Notes: generated by a model from the letters alone, not told the origin. A stretch of 6,182 nt of DNA from an uncultured Acidimicrobiaceae bacterium (GCA_913031515.1 CAJWET010000101.1:1-6182), one strand, 5' to 3'; shown: positions 1 to 6,069, counted from the stretch's first letter. Translations and numbers: made by a program.

Positions 1-500
1 GTAAGGGGCTTTAGAACTACTACGTTGTATCCAAGTTTTACCCCATCAAGTGCTGTCTCTTTGACACAATAATCGAAGGCTAAACCGACAGTTTCAATTC
101 GGGTGATCTTCCTATCAGCGAGAATTTCATCGAGAGATGCCCCACTCTCATCTACCCCTTCAAACCCTGAATATGCTGCGGCGTACGCCCCTTTTTTAAT
201 CTGGACTGTTATTTGATGTAAGACAGAGGTCAAAGCGGGATGCAGTTCAGCTTCAGGTGTACCAGCAACACCATGTTGTGGCCAAGTATCAACATAATCA
301 GGGTTCTTATCAAAATGCTTTCCCGGATTAATGTGCCAATCTTGGGTAGTAAGAATCATGTCATATCCATGATCACCACTGAGGACGTGACTTATATCCT
401 GTGCGACAGAATTACCCCCATCAACTGGGAGTGAGCCCCCTTCGCAAAATGTTGGCTGGACATCGATAACTAATAAAGCGGATTTAGATTTATTTGTCAT
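1..500 (-). CDS. pncA: Nicotinamidase (isochorismatase-like hydrolase), C-terminus cut by window edge
   Basis: Reading the minus strand from an ATG at 500 gives 166 codons with no stop, running off the left edge. The product is a cytoplasmic nicotinamidase, which deamidates nicotinamide to nicotinate. Visible family features are VIDVQ with catalytic Asp13, TQDWH with metal ligands Asp54 and His56, GKHFD with His62, WPQHGVAGT with His76, catalytic Lys103 in KKGAY, and nucleophile Cys145 in GLAFDYCVKETALDG. The whole Asp-Lys-Cys triad and the metal site are therefore intact. Family members are usually about 180-210 residues, so perhaps 20-40 residues lie outside. The ATG overlaps the pncB stop as ATGA, and a GAGGG Shine-Dalgarno at 505-509 sits 4 nt upstream, which settles the start. 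The partner gene uses its product, so the pair forms one salvage route. A different isochorismatase-family amidase is possible but less likely beside pncB. Confidence 0.93.
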   Translation of the reverse strand, partial: MTNKSKSALLVIDVQPTFCEGGSLPVDGGNSVAQDISHVLSGDHGYDMILTTQDWHINPGKHFDKNPDYVDTWPQHGVAGTPEAELHPALTSVLHQITVQIKKGAYAAAYSGFEGVDESGASLDEILADRKITRIETVGLAFDYCVKETALDGVKLGYNVVVLKPL

Positions 501-1837
501 TCAACCCTCAGCTCTTTTGTAATTGTTGTGGGTATAGCAGGCGGACCATCTCTTCTAAGACGGATGTCTTTGGGAATCTCCTCTATTACTTTTTTAAAGT
601 GATTTCTGGCACTTTCTAGATTCCAGTCGCTTGTGAAGTCCCCACCAATGCAGAGATGGGCCTGCAAATACCGTTCATACTGTGCGGGGAGAACCTCAAA
701 TGCGTCTCTACCTATCGAGAGATTTTCCTCTTGCGCAGTTGAATCATTAGACAGTAGGCGTTTGGCATGTTTTTTTCCGCCGATTGATTCCTTGCCGGAA
801 GAGACTTTCGCTACTGCCCGCATTCCTTTTGGGGAATTTGGAGTGTCTTCAATCTCGACAAGCTTATATACGAACCCTGCTGAAGGGGCTCCTGAACCAG
901 TAACGAGTCTATGCCCAGATTCAAATGCATCTATTGGAGCTTTGCTTAGTTGCTTAATCTGATACTCATCAAGATCACCCGAGACCATAATTTGGGTAGC
1001 GGTGGCCCCAAGACTATCGAGAAGGTTTCGTGCAGCGCGAGATCCCTTCTCTAGATCTCCGGAATCCAGGCGAATGCCTTTCAGGTTGCAACTCGTGGCT
1101 TCTACTGCGTTAGTAATTCCTTCAACCATGTCGTACGTGTCAACAAGAAATACTGAGTTAGACCCTAGAAATTGCTGTTGGGCTTTGAAAGCTTCTAGCT
1201 CGGTTGGGAAAGCAAGAGTGAAGGCATGAGAAGCTGTACCTGTCGTTGGTATTCCCCATCGATAACCTGCCTCCAGATTAGAAGTCACACCTATACCGCC
1301 GATATATGCGGCTCTAGCGGCATGTGCAGCCGCTTCGGGATGAACGCGTCTTGATCCAGCTTCCATTACTGATTTTCCCTCAGCCGCTTCAGCTATACGG
1401 GCCGCAGCTGTCGCCACAGAGGAAGCATGGTTAAGGTTCGAGAGTATTAGCGTCTCCAGAATTAGTGCTTCGCCTAGTTCTGCCTCAACGGTCATGACTG
1501 GGCTGTTGGGAAAGTACAGCTCTCCTTCACGGTATGAAAGGATATCGCCCCGAAAACTATATTTAGAAAGCCACTGGAGTGTTTCGGAAGACACGATTTT
1601 CGACGACTTAAGAAATTCTATTTGCTCTTCATTAACTGCGAAATTCTTGATATCTTCAACCAGTGTCCCACTTCCGGCAAAGACGCCGAATGGTCTTCCT
1701 AGCGGAAGTTCTCGTGCGAATACTTCAAAAGCAGCTCGATTACTTGCCTTCCCGGACCGTACGAGTGCGTCAAGCATGGTGAATTCATATTGGTCTGTTT
1801 TAAGGGCTGTCGTAGTGGAATGGTTTAAATTAGGCAT
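497..1837 (-). CDS. pncB: Nicotinate phosphoribosyltransferase
   Basis: This cytoplasmic enzyme joins nicotinate and PRPP to give nicotinate mononucleotide, using ATP. It is full length for the actinobacterial type (about 446 aa). Numbering from the GTG at 1840, the landmarks are TDQYEFTMLDA at 15-25, FEVFARELP at 38-46, SPVMTVEAELGEALILETL at 113-131, AGSRRVHPEAA at 161-171, AAYIGGIGVTSNLEAGYRWGIP at 177-198, GTASHAFTL at 201-209 with His205 at the expected phospho-histidine position, VDTYD at 233-237, GIRLDSGDL at 255-263, VSGDLDE at 286-292 and VTGSGAPSAGFVYKLVE at 313-329. GTG (1840) and ATG (1837) are adjacent; I chose the ATG. No clear Shine-Dalgarno precedes it. The usual GVGT-like segment before RLVTG reads ESGH (307-310), which is odd. 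The gene heads the pncB-pncA operon and diverges from the MFS gene. Confidence 0.95.
   Translation of the reverse strand: MPNLNHSTTTALKTDQYEFTMLDALVRSGKASNRAAFEVFARELPLGRPFGVFAGSGTLVEDIKNFAVNEEQIEFLKSSKIVSSETLQWLSKYSFRGDILSYREGELYFPNSPVMTVEAELGEALILETLILSNLNHASSVATAAARIAEAAEGKSVMEAGSRRVHPEAAAHAARAAYIGGIGVTSNLEAGYRWGIPTTGTASHAFTLAFPTELEAFKAQQQFLGSNSVFLVDTYDMVEGITNAVEATSCNLKGIRLDSGDLEKGSRAARNLLDSLGATATQIMVSGDLDEYQIKQLSKAPIDAFESGHRLVTGSGAPSAGFVYKLVEIEDTPNSPKGMRAVAKVSSGKESIGGKKHAKRLLSNDSTAQEENLSIGRDAFEVLPAQYERYLQAHLCIGGDFTSDWNLESARNHFKKVIEEIPKDIRLRRDGPPAIPTTITKELRVE
505..509 (-). promoter_or_regulatory. Shine-Dalgarno for pncA
   Basis: GAGGG on the minus strand lies 4 nt before the ATG at 500, inside the last codons of pncB. 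It decides the pncA start and suggests that pncA initiates on its own as well as by coupling through the ATGA overlap. Confidence 0.75.
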
Positions 1838-1866
1838 CACGGATGCATTCGTTGAGATTGACTACT

Positions 1867-1875
1867 AATATACCA
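1867..1875 (-). promoter_or_regulatory. Candidate extended -10 promoter for pncBA
   Basis: The minus strand reads TGG followed by TATATT, a good extended -10 element (TGnTATAAT type). Transcription would start near 1860, leaving a leader of about 20-25 nt before pncB. No good TTGACA-like -35 is seen at 16-18 nt (the best windows read GTCATA or TCATAA), but extended -10 promoters can do without one. The expected -35 region falls within the large palindrome at 1875-1905. This assignment rests on motif inspection only. Confidence 0.4.
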
Positions 1876-1905
1876 GTAATAATAGTCATTATGACCATTA
1901 ATACT
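1875..1905. promoter_or_regulatory. 31-bp near-perfect palindrome, probable operator between pncB and the MFS gene
   Basis: The sequence is an inverted repeat centred on T1890, with a left arm of AGTAATAATAGTCAT. Thirteen of the 15 base pairs match; the two exceptions are 1884/1896 and 1879/1901. The inner core GTCATTATGAC is perfect. With a single central base it suits a dimeric or tetrameric repressor rather than an RNA hairpin. It abuts the candidate pncB -10 and occupies its -35 region, so binding there would be expected to block pncBA and could also affect the divergent transporter. NrtR and other regulators are known to control NAD salvage genes in various bacteria. No regulator gene lies in the window, and I cannot assign the family. 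Confidence 0.6.
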
Positions 1906-1911
1906 TTTAAA

Positions 1912-1956
1912 CTTCGCACGGCAGTCTTCCGGCATGTAGGTTCGTAAAGTGCGAAG
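1912..1956 (+). promoter_or_regulatory. Inverted repeat covering the MFS start codon
   Basis: CTTCGCAC at 1912-1919 is the exact reverse complement of GTGCGAAG at 1949-1956, separated by 29 nt. The second arm begins with the GTG start codon of the MFS gene, and the loop carries its weak Shine-Dalgarno (TAGG at 1937-1940, 8 nt from the GTG). If transcription begins upstream of 1912, the mRNA could fold so that the start codon is paired. A regulatory role is inference; an 8-bp match could be chance. Confidence 0.35.
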
Positions 1957-3115
1957 AAACCCAAGACCCACCACCCTTCCATTCTGGCGCCCAACAACCG
2001 CAGCTGCCTCAGCGATCGCTATCGTTGCATTACCTGGATTTCTCGTTGGGTCTTTCGCCCCCCAAATAAAGGAAGATTTAGATTTTGGTGATACCGAACT
2101 AGGGGCATTACTTACATTTGGATACTTGATCTCTAGTATCGTCATGCAATTAGGGGGTGGAGTAGCTGATCGCAAAGGCCCACTACTCATCCTAAGAACG
2201 GGAGTTGCCATCGGAGCAACTTCCGCTCTTTTGGTAGGGACGACAGCAAACACATATGTAATACTCCTACTCTGTATTGGCCTAAACCGCGTAGGCGAAG
2301 GATTAATCCAACCTGCAACCAACACTCTGATTTCTTTAGGCGTAGACCAGCCGCGTCAAGGAATCGCTATGGCTATCAAACAATCAGCAGTGCCTTTGTC
2401 CACCGCCCTAGCAGGATTGGCAGTACCAACGCTTGGTTCAACATTGGGCTGGAAAGGAACTTTCCTTATTCTGGCGATACTGGCTTTCCCCGCCTGGCTC
2501 CTAATACCCAACGTAGAAGTCTCTCCTTCGACAACATTTCCATCTCGACGGGATATGTGGCGCTCTCGTCACCTTCGAATCACTTCCATTGCCGGTGCCT
2601 TCTCAGCGGCAGCCCTCGTAACTATGGCAGGTTTCTTAACCACCGCTGCAAAAGCAGCAGGATTTAGCGATAGTGCTGCAGGTTTAATCCTTGGAATTGG
2701 AGGACTTGTAATGATCGGAGCTCGCCTCGCATGGGGATACTTTGCCGACAAGTTCATGTTTGACAGATTTAAAGCAGTTTCAATTTCATTAGCTATCGGG
2801 TCAGTGGCGTTCGTCCTCTTTGCCATAGGAACCAAGACAACGATCATAATTGGAGCGTTAGTTTCCTTCGGAATTGGATGGTCTTGGCCTGGCCTACTTT
2901 TGCTCGGTGTCATCGAACAATATCCCGACGAACCTGGCGCCGCTACTGCAACACTCCAAACCAGTATCCGCCTCGGGGCGATGATCGCCCCACTCGGTTT
3001 TGGCATAGTCGTCGACACTTCCGGATTCGGAACTGCTTGGATTCTTGCATTCTCTTCTACGGTTATCGGAGCAGTGCTGATGTCGAGTGCGAGCCGCGCC
3101 CTTCGAGGTCATTAG
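1949..3115 (+). CDS. Major facilitator superfamily (MFS) transporter, substrate unknown
   Basis: A 388-residue integral membrane protein with the MFS layout. I see twelve hydrophobic segments at roughly 16-36, 50-70, 79-97, 101-122, 139-161, 168-187, 212-232, 242-262, 275-294, 298-320, 330-355 and 362-382, with a longer polar loop at 188-211 between the two halves. The motif A signature is in the 2-3 loop (GGGVADRKGPLLILRTG, 69-85) and a weaker copy in the 8-9 loop (WGYFADKF, 262-269). Helix 5 carries IKQSAVPLSTALAGLAVP (143-160), typical of the small-molecule and drug branches. The start is GTG at 1949; an in-frame ATG at 1934 is followed at once by TAG. The gene diverges from pncB across a palindrome, so import of a pyridine precursor is a possible but unproven role. 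The family call is firm and the substrate cannot be read from the sequence. Confidence 0.9.
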   Translation: MRRNPRPTTLPFWRPTTAAASAIAIVALPGFLVGSFAPQIKEDLDFGDTELGALLTFGYLISSIVMQLGGGVADRKGPLLILRTGVAIGATSALLVGTTANTYVILLLCIGLNRVGEGLIQPATNTLISLGVDQPRQGIAMAIKQSAVPLSTALAGLAVPTLGSTLGWKGTFLILAILAFPAWLLIPNVEVSPSTTFPSRRDMWRSRHLRITSIAGAFSAAALVTMAGFLTTAAKAAGFSDSAAGLILGIGGLVMIGARLAWGYFADKFMFDRFKAVSISLAIGSVAFVLFAIGTKTTIIIGALVSFGIGWSWPGLLLLGVIEQYPDEPGAATATLQTSIRLGAMIAPLGFGIVVDTSGFGTAWILAFSSTVIGAVLMSSASRALRGH

Positions 3116-3699
3116 GCATTTTTTTTCTTCAGGCGGCGGTTAAGTCTTCGGAATGCGATTCCCCGGTGGCTTATAACATTCTTCTCTTCATCTTCCATTT
3201 CAGCGAATGTCTTCCCAGAACCTGAGGAGGGAACAAAAATAGAATCATATCCAAAGCCACCTCTTCCAGAGGGAGTTTCCGCTATGAGCCCTTCAACAAT
3301 TCCTTCAGCAATGGTTTCAGTCCCATCTGTCCATGAGATCACGGCGACTGTCCGAAATCTAGCACTTCGCCTTTCGCCATCAACTCCCTTCATTTCTTTC
3401 AGTAATTTTCGGACATTGTCCTCATAGGTTGCATCGTCACCGGCATAGCGGGCTGAAAAAACACCCGGTGCGCCTCCTAATGCGTCTACTTCAAGTCCTG
3501 TGTCATCAGCTACCGCTGGGCAACCGGTTGCTGATCGTATTGCTACCGCCTTCAGTCTCGCATTATCTAGAAGGTTGTCTGCATCCTCTAGAACCTCTGG
3601 GATGTCTTTTGGGCGAGGAGCAAGATTGGCTACTCCAGATAGGATTTGTGCCATCTCGACATATTTGTCGGGATTCGCGGATGCGCACACAAGATCCAT
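3112..3699 (-). CDS. rdgB: dITP/XTP pyrophosphatase (non-canonical purine NTP pyrophosphatase, HAM1 family)
   Basis: The product hydrolyses dITP, ITP and XTP to monophosphates, keeping deaminated purines out of nucleic acids. It is 195 aa, normal for the family. Motifs in order are SANPDKYVEM (7-16), a variant of the N-terminal (S/T)xNxxK nucleotide motif; NARLKA (46-51); VADDTGLEVDALGGAPGVFSARYAG (63-87), with the catalytic-type Asp pair 65-66; SGRGGFGYDSIFVP (144-157), the base and phosphate pocket; and EEKNVISHRGIAFRRL (171-186), with the SHR signature. The ATG begins 3 nt after the rph stop and has no Shine-Dalgarno of its own, so translation is probably coupled to rph. The tail is Lys/Arg rich (RRLKKKNA). 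The gene ends the operon, and its TAA stop shares 2 nt with the stop of the convergent MFS gene. Adjacency to rph is common in bacteria. Confidence 0.96.
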   Translation of the reverse strand: MDLVCASANPDKYVEMAQILSGVANLAPRPKDIPEVLEDADNLLDNARLKAVAIRSATGCPAVADDTGLEVDALGGAPGVFSARYAGDDATYEDNVRKLLKEMKGVDGERRSARFRTVAVISWTDGTETIAEGIVEGLIAETPSGRGGFGYDSIFVPSSGSGKTFAEMEDEEKNVISHRGIAFRRLNRRLKKKNA

Positions 3700-3702
3700 T
3701 AG

Positions 3703-4440
3703 TTAGATCGTTGGTTGTGTACTCGTGAGTTCATTCTGCAGTGAGATAATTTGCTGAATCCCTTTTTCCGCCAGTGCCAGCAAGGCATCGAGTTCATTTC
3801 GGTTAAATGAGGCCTGCTCAGCAGTCCCCTGAATCTCAATAAACCCGCCAGATTCTGTCATAACCACGTTCATATCAGTGTCAGCGTTCGAATCTTCGTC
3901 GTAGGGCAGATCTAATCTTGGCTGCCCATGGATAATACCAACGGATACTGCTGCGCAAGCTTCAGAAATAGGGTGGTGAGGCAACTCCCCCCGTAAAACA
4001 AGTCGAGATAACGCATCGTGAAGGGCCAAGTAACCTCCACATACTGAGGCCACTCGTGTTCCTCCATCAGCTTGGAGAACATCACAGTCAACAACGACTT
4101 GCCTCTCCCCAAGCTTTTCCATATCGCATACGGCCCGCAATGACCTTCCGATCAACCGTTGAATTTCTTGTGTTCGACCTTTGAGACCTCGAGTTTCTCG
4201 GCGAACTCGTTCCGGAGATGACCCTGGGAGCATCGAATACTCAGCAGTAACCCAACCCGATCCAGATCCTTTCATCCAACGAGGCACATTCTCATCAACT
4301 GATGCAGTACACAAAACTGTCGTTTCGCCGAAAGTAACGAGTATTGAACCTTCTGCCATGGAAGTGAAGTCACGAACGAAAGTTATCGGCCGCAATTCGT
4401 CTGGTTGGCGATTATCTGCTCTCATAATATTTAACTCCAT
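3703..4440 (-). CDS. rph: Ribonuclease PH
   Basis: This phosphate-dependent 3'-5' exoribonuclease trims tRNA 3' ends and acts as a hexamer. Length is 245 aa. The sequence follows the family closely: RADNRQPDELRPI (7-19), EGSILVTFGETTVLCTASV (30-48), VPRWMKGSGSGWVTAEYSMLP (52-72), GRTQEIQRLIGRSLRAV (88-104, with the phosphate-site Arg89), DCDVLQADGGTR (118-129, Arg129), and DLPYDEDSNADTDMNVVMT (177-195) with the acidic metal or catalytic residues, then EIQGTAE (202-208). Two starts are credible. ATG 4440 has AGTAGG 5 nt upstream (4446-4451). ATG 4425, which gives the family-like N-terminus MRADNR, has GGAG 9 nt upstream (4435-4438). I list the longer form. It begins 9 nt after the MBL gene, and its Shine-Dalgarno overlaps that gene's TAG. 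Confidence 0.96.
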   Translation of the reverse strand: MELNIMRADNRQPDELRPITFVRDFTSMAEGSILVTFGETTVLCTASVDENVPRWMKGSGSGWVTAEYSMLPGSSPERVRRETRGLKGRTQEIQRLIGRSLRAVCDMEKLGERQVVVDCDVLQADGGTRVASVCGGYLALHDALSRLVLRGELPHHPISEACAAVSVGIIHGQPRLDLPYDEDSNADTDMNVVMTESGGFIEIQGTAEQASFNRNELDALLALAEKGIQQIISLQNELTSTQPTI

Positions 4441-4445
4441 AACTA

Positions 4446-4451
4446 CCTACT
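4446..4451 (-). promoter_or_regulatory. Shine-Dalgarno for rph (upstream start)
   Basis: AGTAGG on the minus strand lies 5 nt before the ATG at 4440 and overlaps the TAG stop of the MBL gene. It supports the longer rph start. A GGAG at 4435-4438, just inside that reading frame, could serve the internal ATG at 4425 instead. Confidence 0.5.
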
Positions 4452-5193
4452 AGAAAATGTACTGGTCGCCGGCAGCTGCGACGGTGACCCGCCCATTGAA
4501 CATTTGGCTAGCTTGCTTCGTATGTCGCTCACCTTCTTCGCCCGGAGCCAAATGTGAAAGAACAAGATGGGCCGCATTTATTTTAGTGGCAAGCTCACCC
4601 GCCTGCCGTGCTGAAAGGTGGAGAATCCCTTCATGTTCTCTATCCGCGAGAAATGTCGACTCAGATATCGCCAGAGAAACGCTTTCTCCTAGCTGATTAA
4701 TATCCCAATTCGGTCCTGTATCAGCTGTGAAGATGAAACTGGATTCCCCAACGTCTACTCGACTAGCCATTGTTTCCACATAATGGTCGGTCTTGGACCA
4801 CTTCCAATTCTGGTCACCGATTCTCTGGCATGACCTATCGGCGATGATTTTCCAAATGAATGCTTCTTCCAATGCCGGACACATTTTTTTAGCAAGTTCT
4901 AATGTCCCTCTTGTCCCGTAGACGGGGATTTGCCCGCACCGAACGTAGTGTCTAATAGCGTTATACACGACTGGTAATTCAAGCCAATGGTCGGCATGTT
5001 CATGGGTTAGGACAATTGCAGTTAATTGACTGATTTCAATATGTTGCTGGAGGTTTGCTAGAGTGCCGGGCCCTGCATCCAACCATACGTTTGCTCGCGG
5101 ACTTTGGACGAGAAAACCAGTACAGGCTCCTCCTGGTTTCGCGTAGGTGCCGCTGCAGCCAAGGACCGTAACTTTCGGGGGGATAACATTCAC
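4450..5193 (-). CDS. Metallo-beta-lactamase fold hydrolase, Rv1339-like (possible cyclic nucleotide phosphodiesterase)
   Basis: A 247-residue MBL-fold protein. Counting from the GTG at 5193, it opens with the strand VTVLGCSGTY (8-17) and LDAGPG (38-43). The dinuclear metal motif THEHADHW (63-70) has His64, His66, Asp68 and His69; the later ligand candidates are His137 (KTDHY), Asp158 (FTADTG) and His214 (LSHLAPG). All ligands seem present, so the protein should be active. Its place after murI and before rph matches Mycobacterium tuberculosis Rv1339, reported to be an atypical cyclic-AMP phosphodiesterase. That function is transferred by synteny and fold; ribonuclease Z-like or other phosphodiesterase activity is not excluded. 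The GTG start shares 4 nt (GTGA) with the murI stop, typical of coupling. An in-frame ATG at 5208 would add five residues but lacks a Shine-Dalgarno. Confidence 0.88.
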   Translation of the reverse strand: MNVIPPKVTVLGCSGTYAKPGGACTGFLVQSPRANVWLDAGPGTLANLQQHIEISQLTAIVLTHEHADHWLELPVVYNAIRHYVRCGQIPVYGTRGTLELAKKMCPALEEAFIWKIIADRSCQRIGDQNWKWSKTDHYVETMASRVDVGESSFIFTADTGPNWDINQLGESVSLAISESTFLADREHEGILHLSARQAGELATKINAAHLVLSHLAPGEEGERHTKQASQMFNGRVTVAAAGDQYIF

Positions 5194-6008
5194 GGCGAAG
5201 GATTCCATTCGTGTGGTTGTGCTGAAGCTAGTTCGGGGCCAAATAGCCTTTGACCAACCTCTGCGAACCAAGATACATCTCCCGAAGAGATAAACAGACG
5301 TTTTCCGGTTTTTTCCTTTGTAGCAAGAAGATCCATGTCCTTTAAACATGCCGCAGCAGCGAACGCTGTTTCGTCAGCAGAGGAAACCAATACAACATCA
5401 TTTCCCACTACTTGAGCAATAGCTCTTGCCAAATAGGGGTAATGAGTGCAGCCAAGAAGAAGTGTGTCTACCTTTGCAGAGACAATAGGTGCGAGGAGGC
5501 GTTCAGCAAGGACCAGCAGTTGCTCTCCGGAAGATTCGCCTTTTTCAACGAATTCGACAAAACCCGGACAAGCCAGCGGCTGTAATTCGATTTCCTGAGG
5601 AGAAAGCTCATTAAATGCTCGGACATACGCTCCGCTGTTTATTGTGCCAACGGTGCCGATGACGCCGATCGACTTTGTTTCAGAAACATCGATAGCTGAC
5701 TGTGCTCCGGGGGCGATGACTCCGATAATTGGCACATCCACCATCTTTTCAAGATCTTCTAAAGCAGCAGCTGCAGCAGTATTACATCCGACGATTAGGA
5801 GTTTCACATTATGCTCATCAACGAGATAGTTCGTTATTTGTATAGCGAAGTCCCGAACTTCATCAAGCGGCCGAGGGCCGTAGGGGTATCTAGCTGTGTC
5901 CCCGAAGTAAACAACATCCTCAGAAGGAAGAAGGTCTATCACTGCTCTGGCGACTGTCAGGCCGCCAAAGCCTGAATCGAAGATGCCGATAGGCTGTTCG
6001 TTAGGCAC
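5190..6008 (-). CDS. murI: Glutamate racemase
   Basis: A cofactor-independent cytoplasmic racemase that makes D-glutamate for peptidoglycan precursors. Length is 272 aa, normal for the family. Signatures are IGIFDSGFGGLTV (7-19, with the substrate-site Asp11-Ser12), VYFGDTARYPYGPRP (33-47, with Asp37), LLIVGCNTAAAAAL (70-83, with the first catalytic Cys75), PIIGVIAPGA (93-102), GVIGTVGTINSGAY (115-128) and TLLLGCTHYPYL (182-193, with the second catalytic Cys187 and His189). Both cysteines of the two-base mechanism are present. The start is GTG at 6008, with GAGGA at 6012-6016; an in-frame stop (TGA) three codons upstream prevents a longer form. The stop overlaps the MBL start as GTGA. In Mycobacterium tuberculosis a rhomboid protease gene sits between cysM and murI; here only 60 nt separate them. 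Confidence 0.97.
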   Translation of the reverse strand: MPNEQPIGIFDSGFGGLTVARAVIDLLPSEDVVYFGDTARYPYGPRPLDEVRDFAIQITNYLVDEHNVKLLIVGCNTAAAAALEDLEKMVDVPIIGVIAPGAQSAIDVSETKSIGVIGTVGTINSGAYVRAFNELSPQEIELQPLACPGFVEFVEKGESSGEQLLVLAERLLAPIVSAKVDTLLLGCTHYPYLARAIAQVVGNDVVLVSSADETAFAAAACLKDMDLLATKEKTGKRLFISSGDVSWFAEVGQRLFGPELASAQPHEWNPSP

Positions 6009-6069
6009 AATTCCTCATCGTAGAGGTATACGGCAGGCAATTCCCACTGATGGACTTTACTTTCGACAT
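6001..6069 (-). other. 22-codon ORF bridging cysM and murI (possible coupling ORF)
   Basis: An ATG shares its A with the cysM stop (TGATG) and opens a 22-codon frame that ends in TAA at 6001-6003, just inside murI in a different frame. It contains the murI Shine-Dalgarno. A ribosome finishing cysM could re-initiate here and be delivered to the murI start, so the gap would stay translated. It has no Shine-Dalgarno of its own, and the peptide (beginning MSKVKSISGN) resembles nothing I know. The frame may be open by chance, as a 60-nt gap is short. Confidence 0.25.
6012..6016 (-). promoter_or_regulatory. Shine-Dalgarno for murI
   Basis: GAGGA on the minus strand lies 3 nt before the GTG at 6008 (4 nt if only GAGG is counted). 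It is strong in sequence but slightly close. It supports the GTG as the true murI start, and it lies inside a 22-codon reading frame that spans the cysM-murI gap. Confidence 0.6.

Noticed and set aside
240..434. Small plus-strand open frame opposite pncA
   Set aside because: It is the reverse of conserved nicotinamidase coding sequence, with no ribosome site or recognisable content.
1852..1885. TTGAGA and TTGACT hexamers as -35 elements for the MFS gene
   Set aside because: No acceptable -10 hexamer lies 16-18 nt downstream (the best is TAATAG), so no plus-strand promoter is assigned.
1934..1939. ATG immediately followed by TAG, in frame upstream of the MFS start
   Set aside because: A start-stop pair could act as a regulatory mini-ORF, but it lacks a ribosome site and such a six-base match is likely by chance.
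1837..2325. 162-codon open frame on the minus strand across the pncB-MFS junction
   Set aside because: It lies opposite the 5' half of the MFS gene, has low-complexity Pro/Ser/Arg content typical of an antisense shadow, has no recognisable motif, and would destroy the divergent control region.
2569..3018. 149-codon minus-strand open frame within the MFS gene
   Set aside because: It is antisense to clear transmembrane coding sequence; its composition mirrors hydrophobic codons and no domain is visible.
3087..3126. Possible intrinsic terminator after the MFS gene (GC hairpin plus T8)
   Set aside because: The 5-bp stem GTGCG/CGCGC at 3087-3099 is inside the MFS coding region and is separated from the T run by about 20 nt; the T run is explained by lysine codons of rdgB.
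3118..3127. A8 tract in the rdgB 3' end as a programmed slippage site
   Set aside because: It encodes the ordinary Lys-rich tail two codons before the stop; no alternative-frame extension of interest follows.
5194..5349. N-terminal extension of the MBL protein to an ATG at 5349
   Set aside because: It would overlap murI by about 160 nt with a basic, motif-free leader. The fold begins at VTVLGCSG, and the GTG at 5193 (or ATG at 5208) fits the murI junction.
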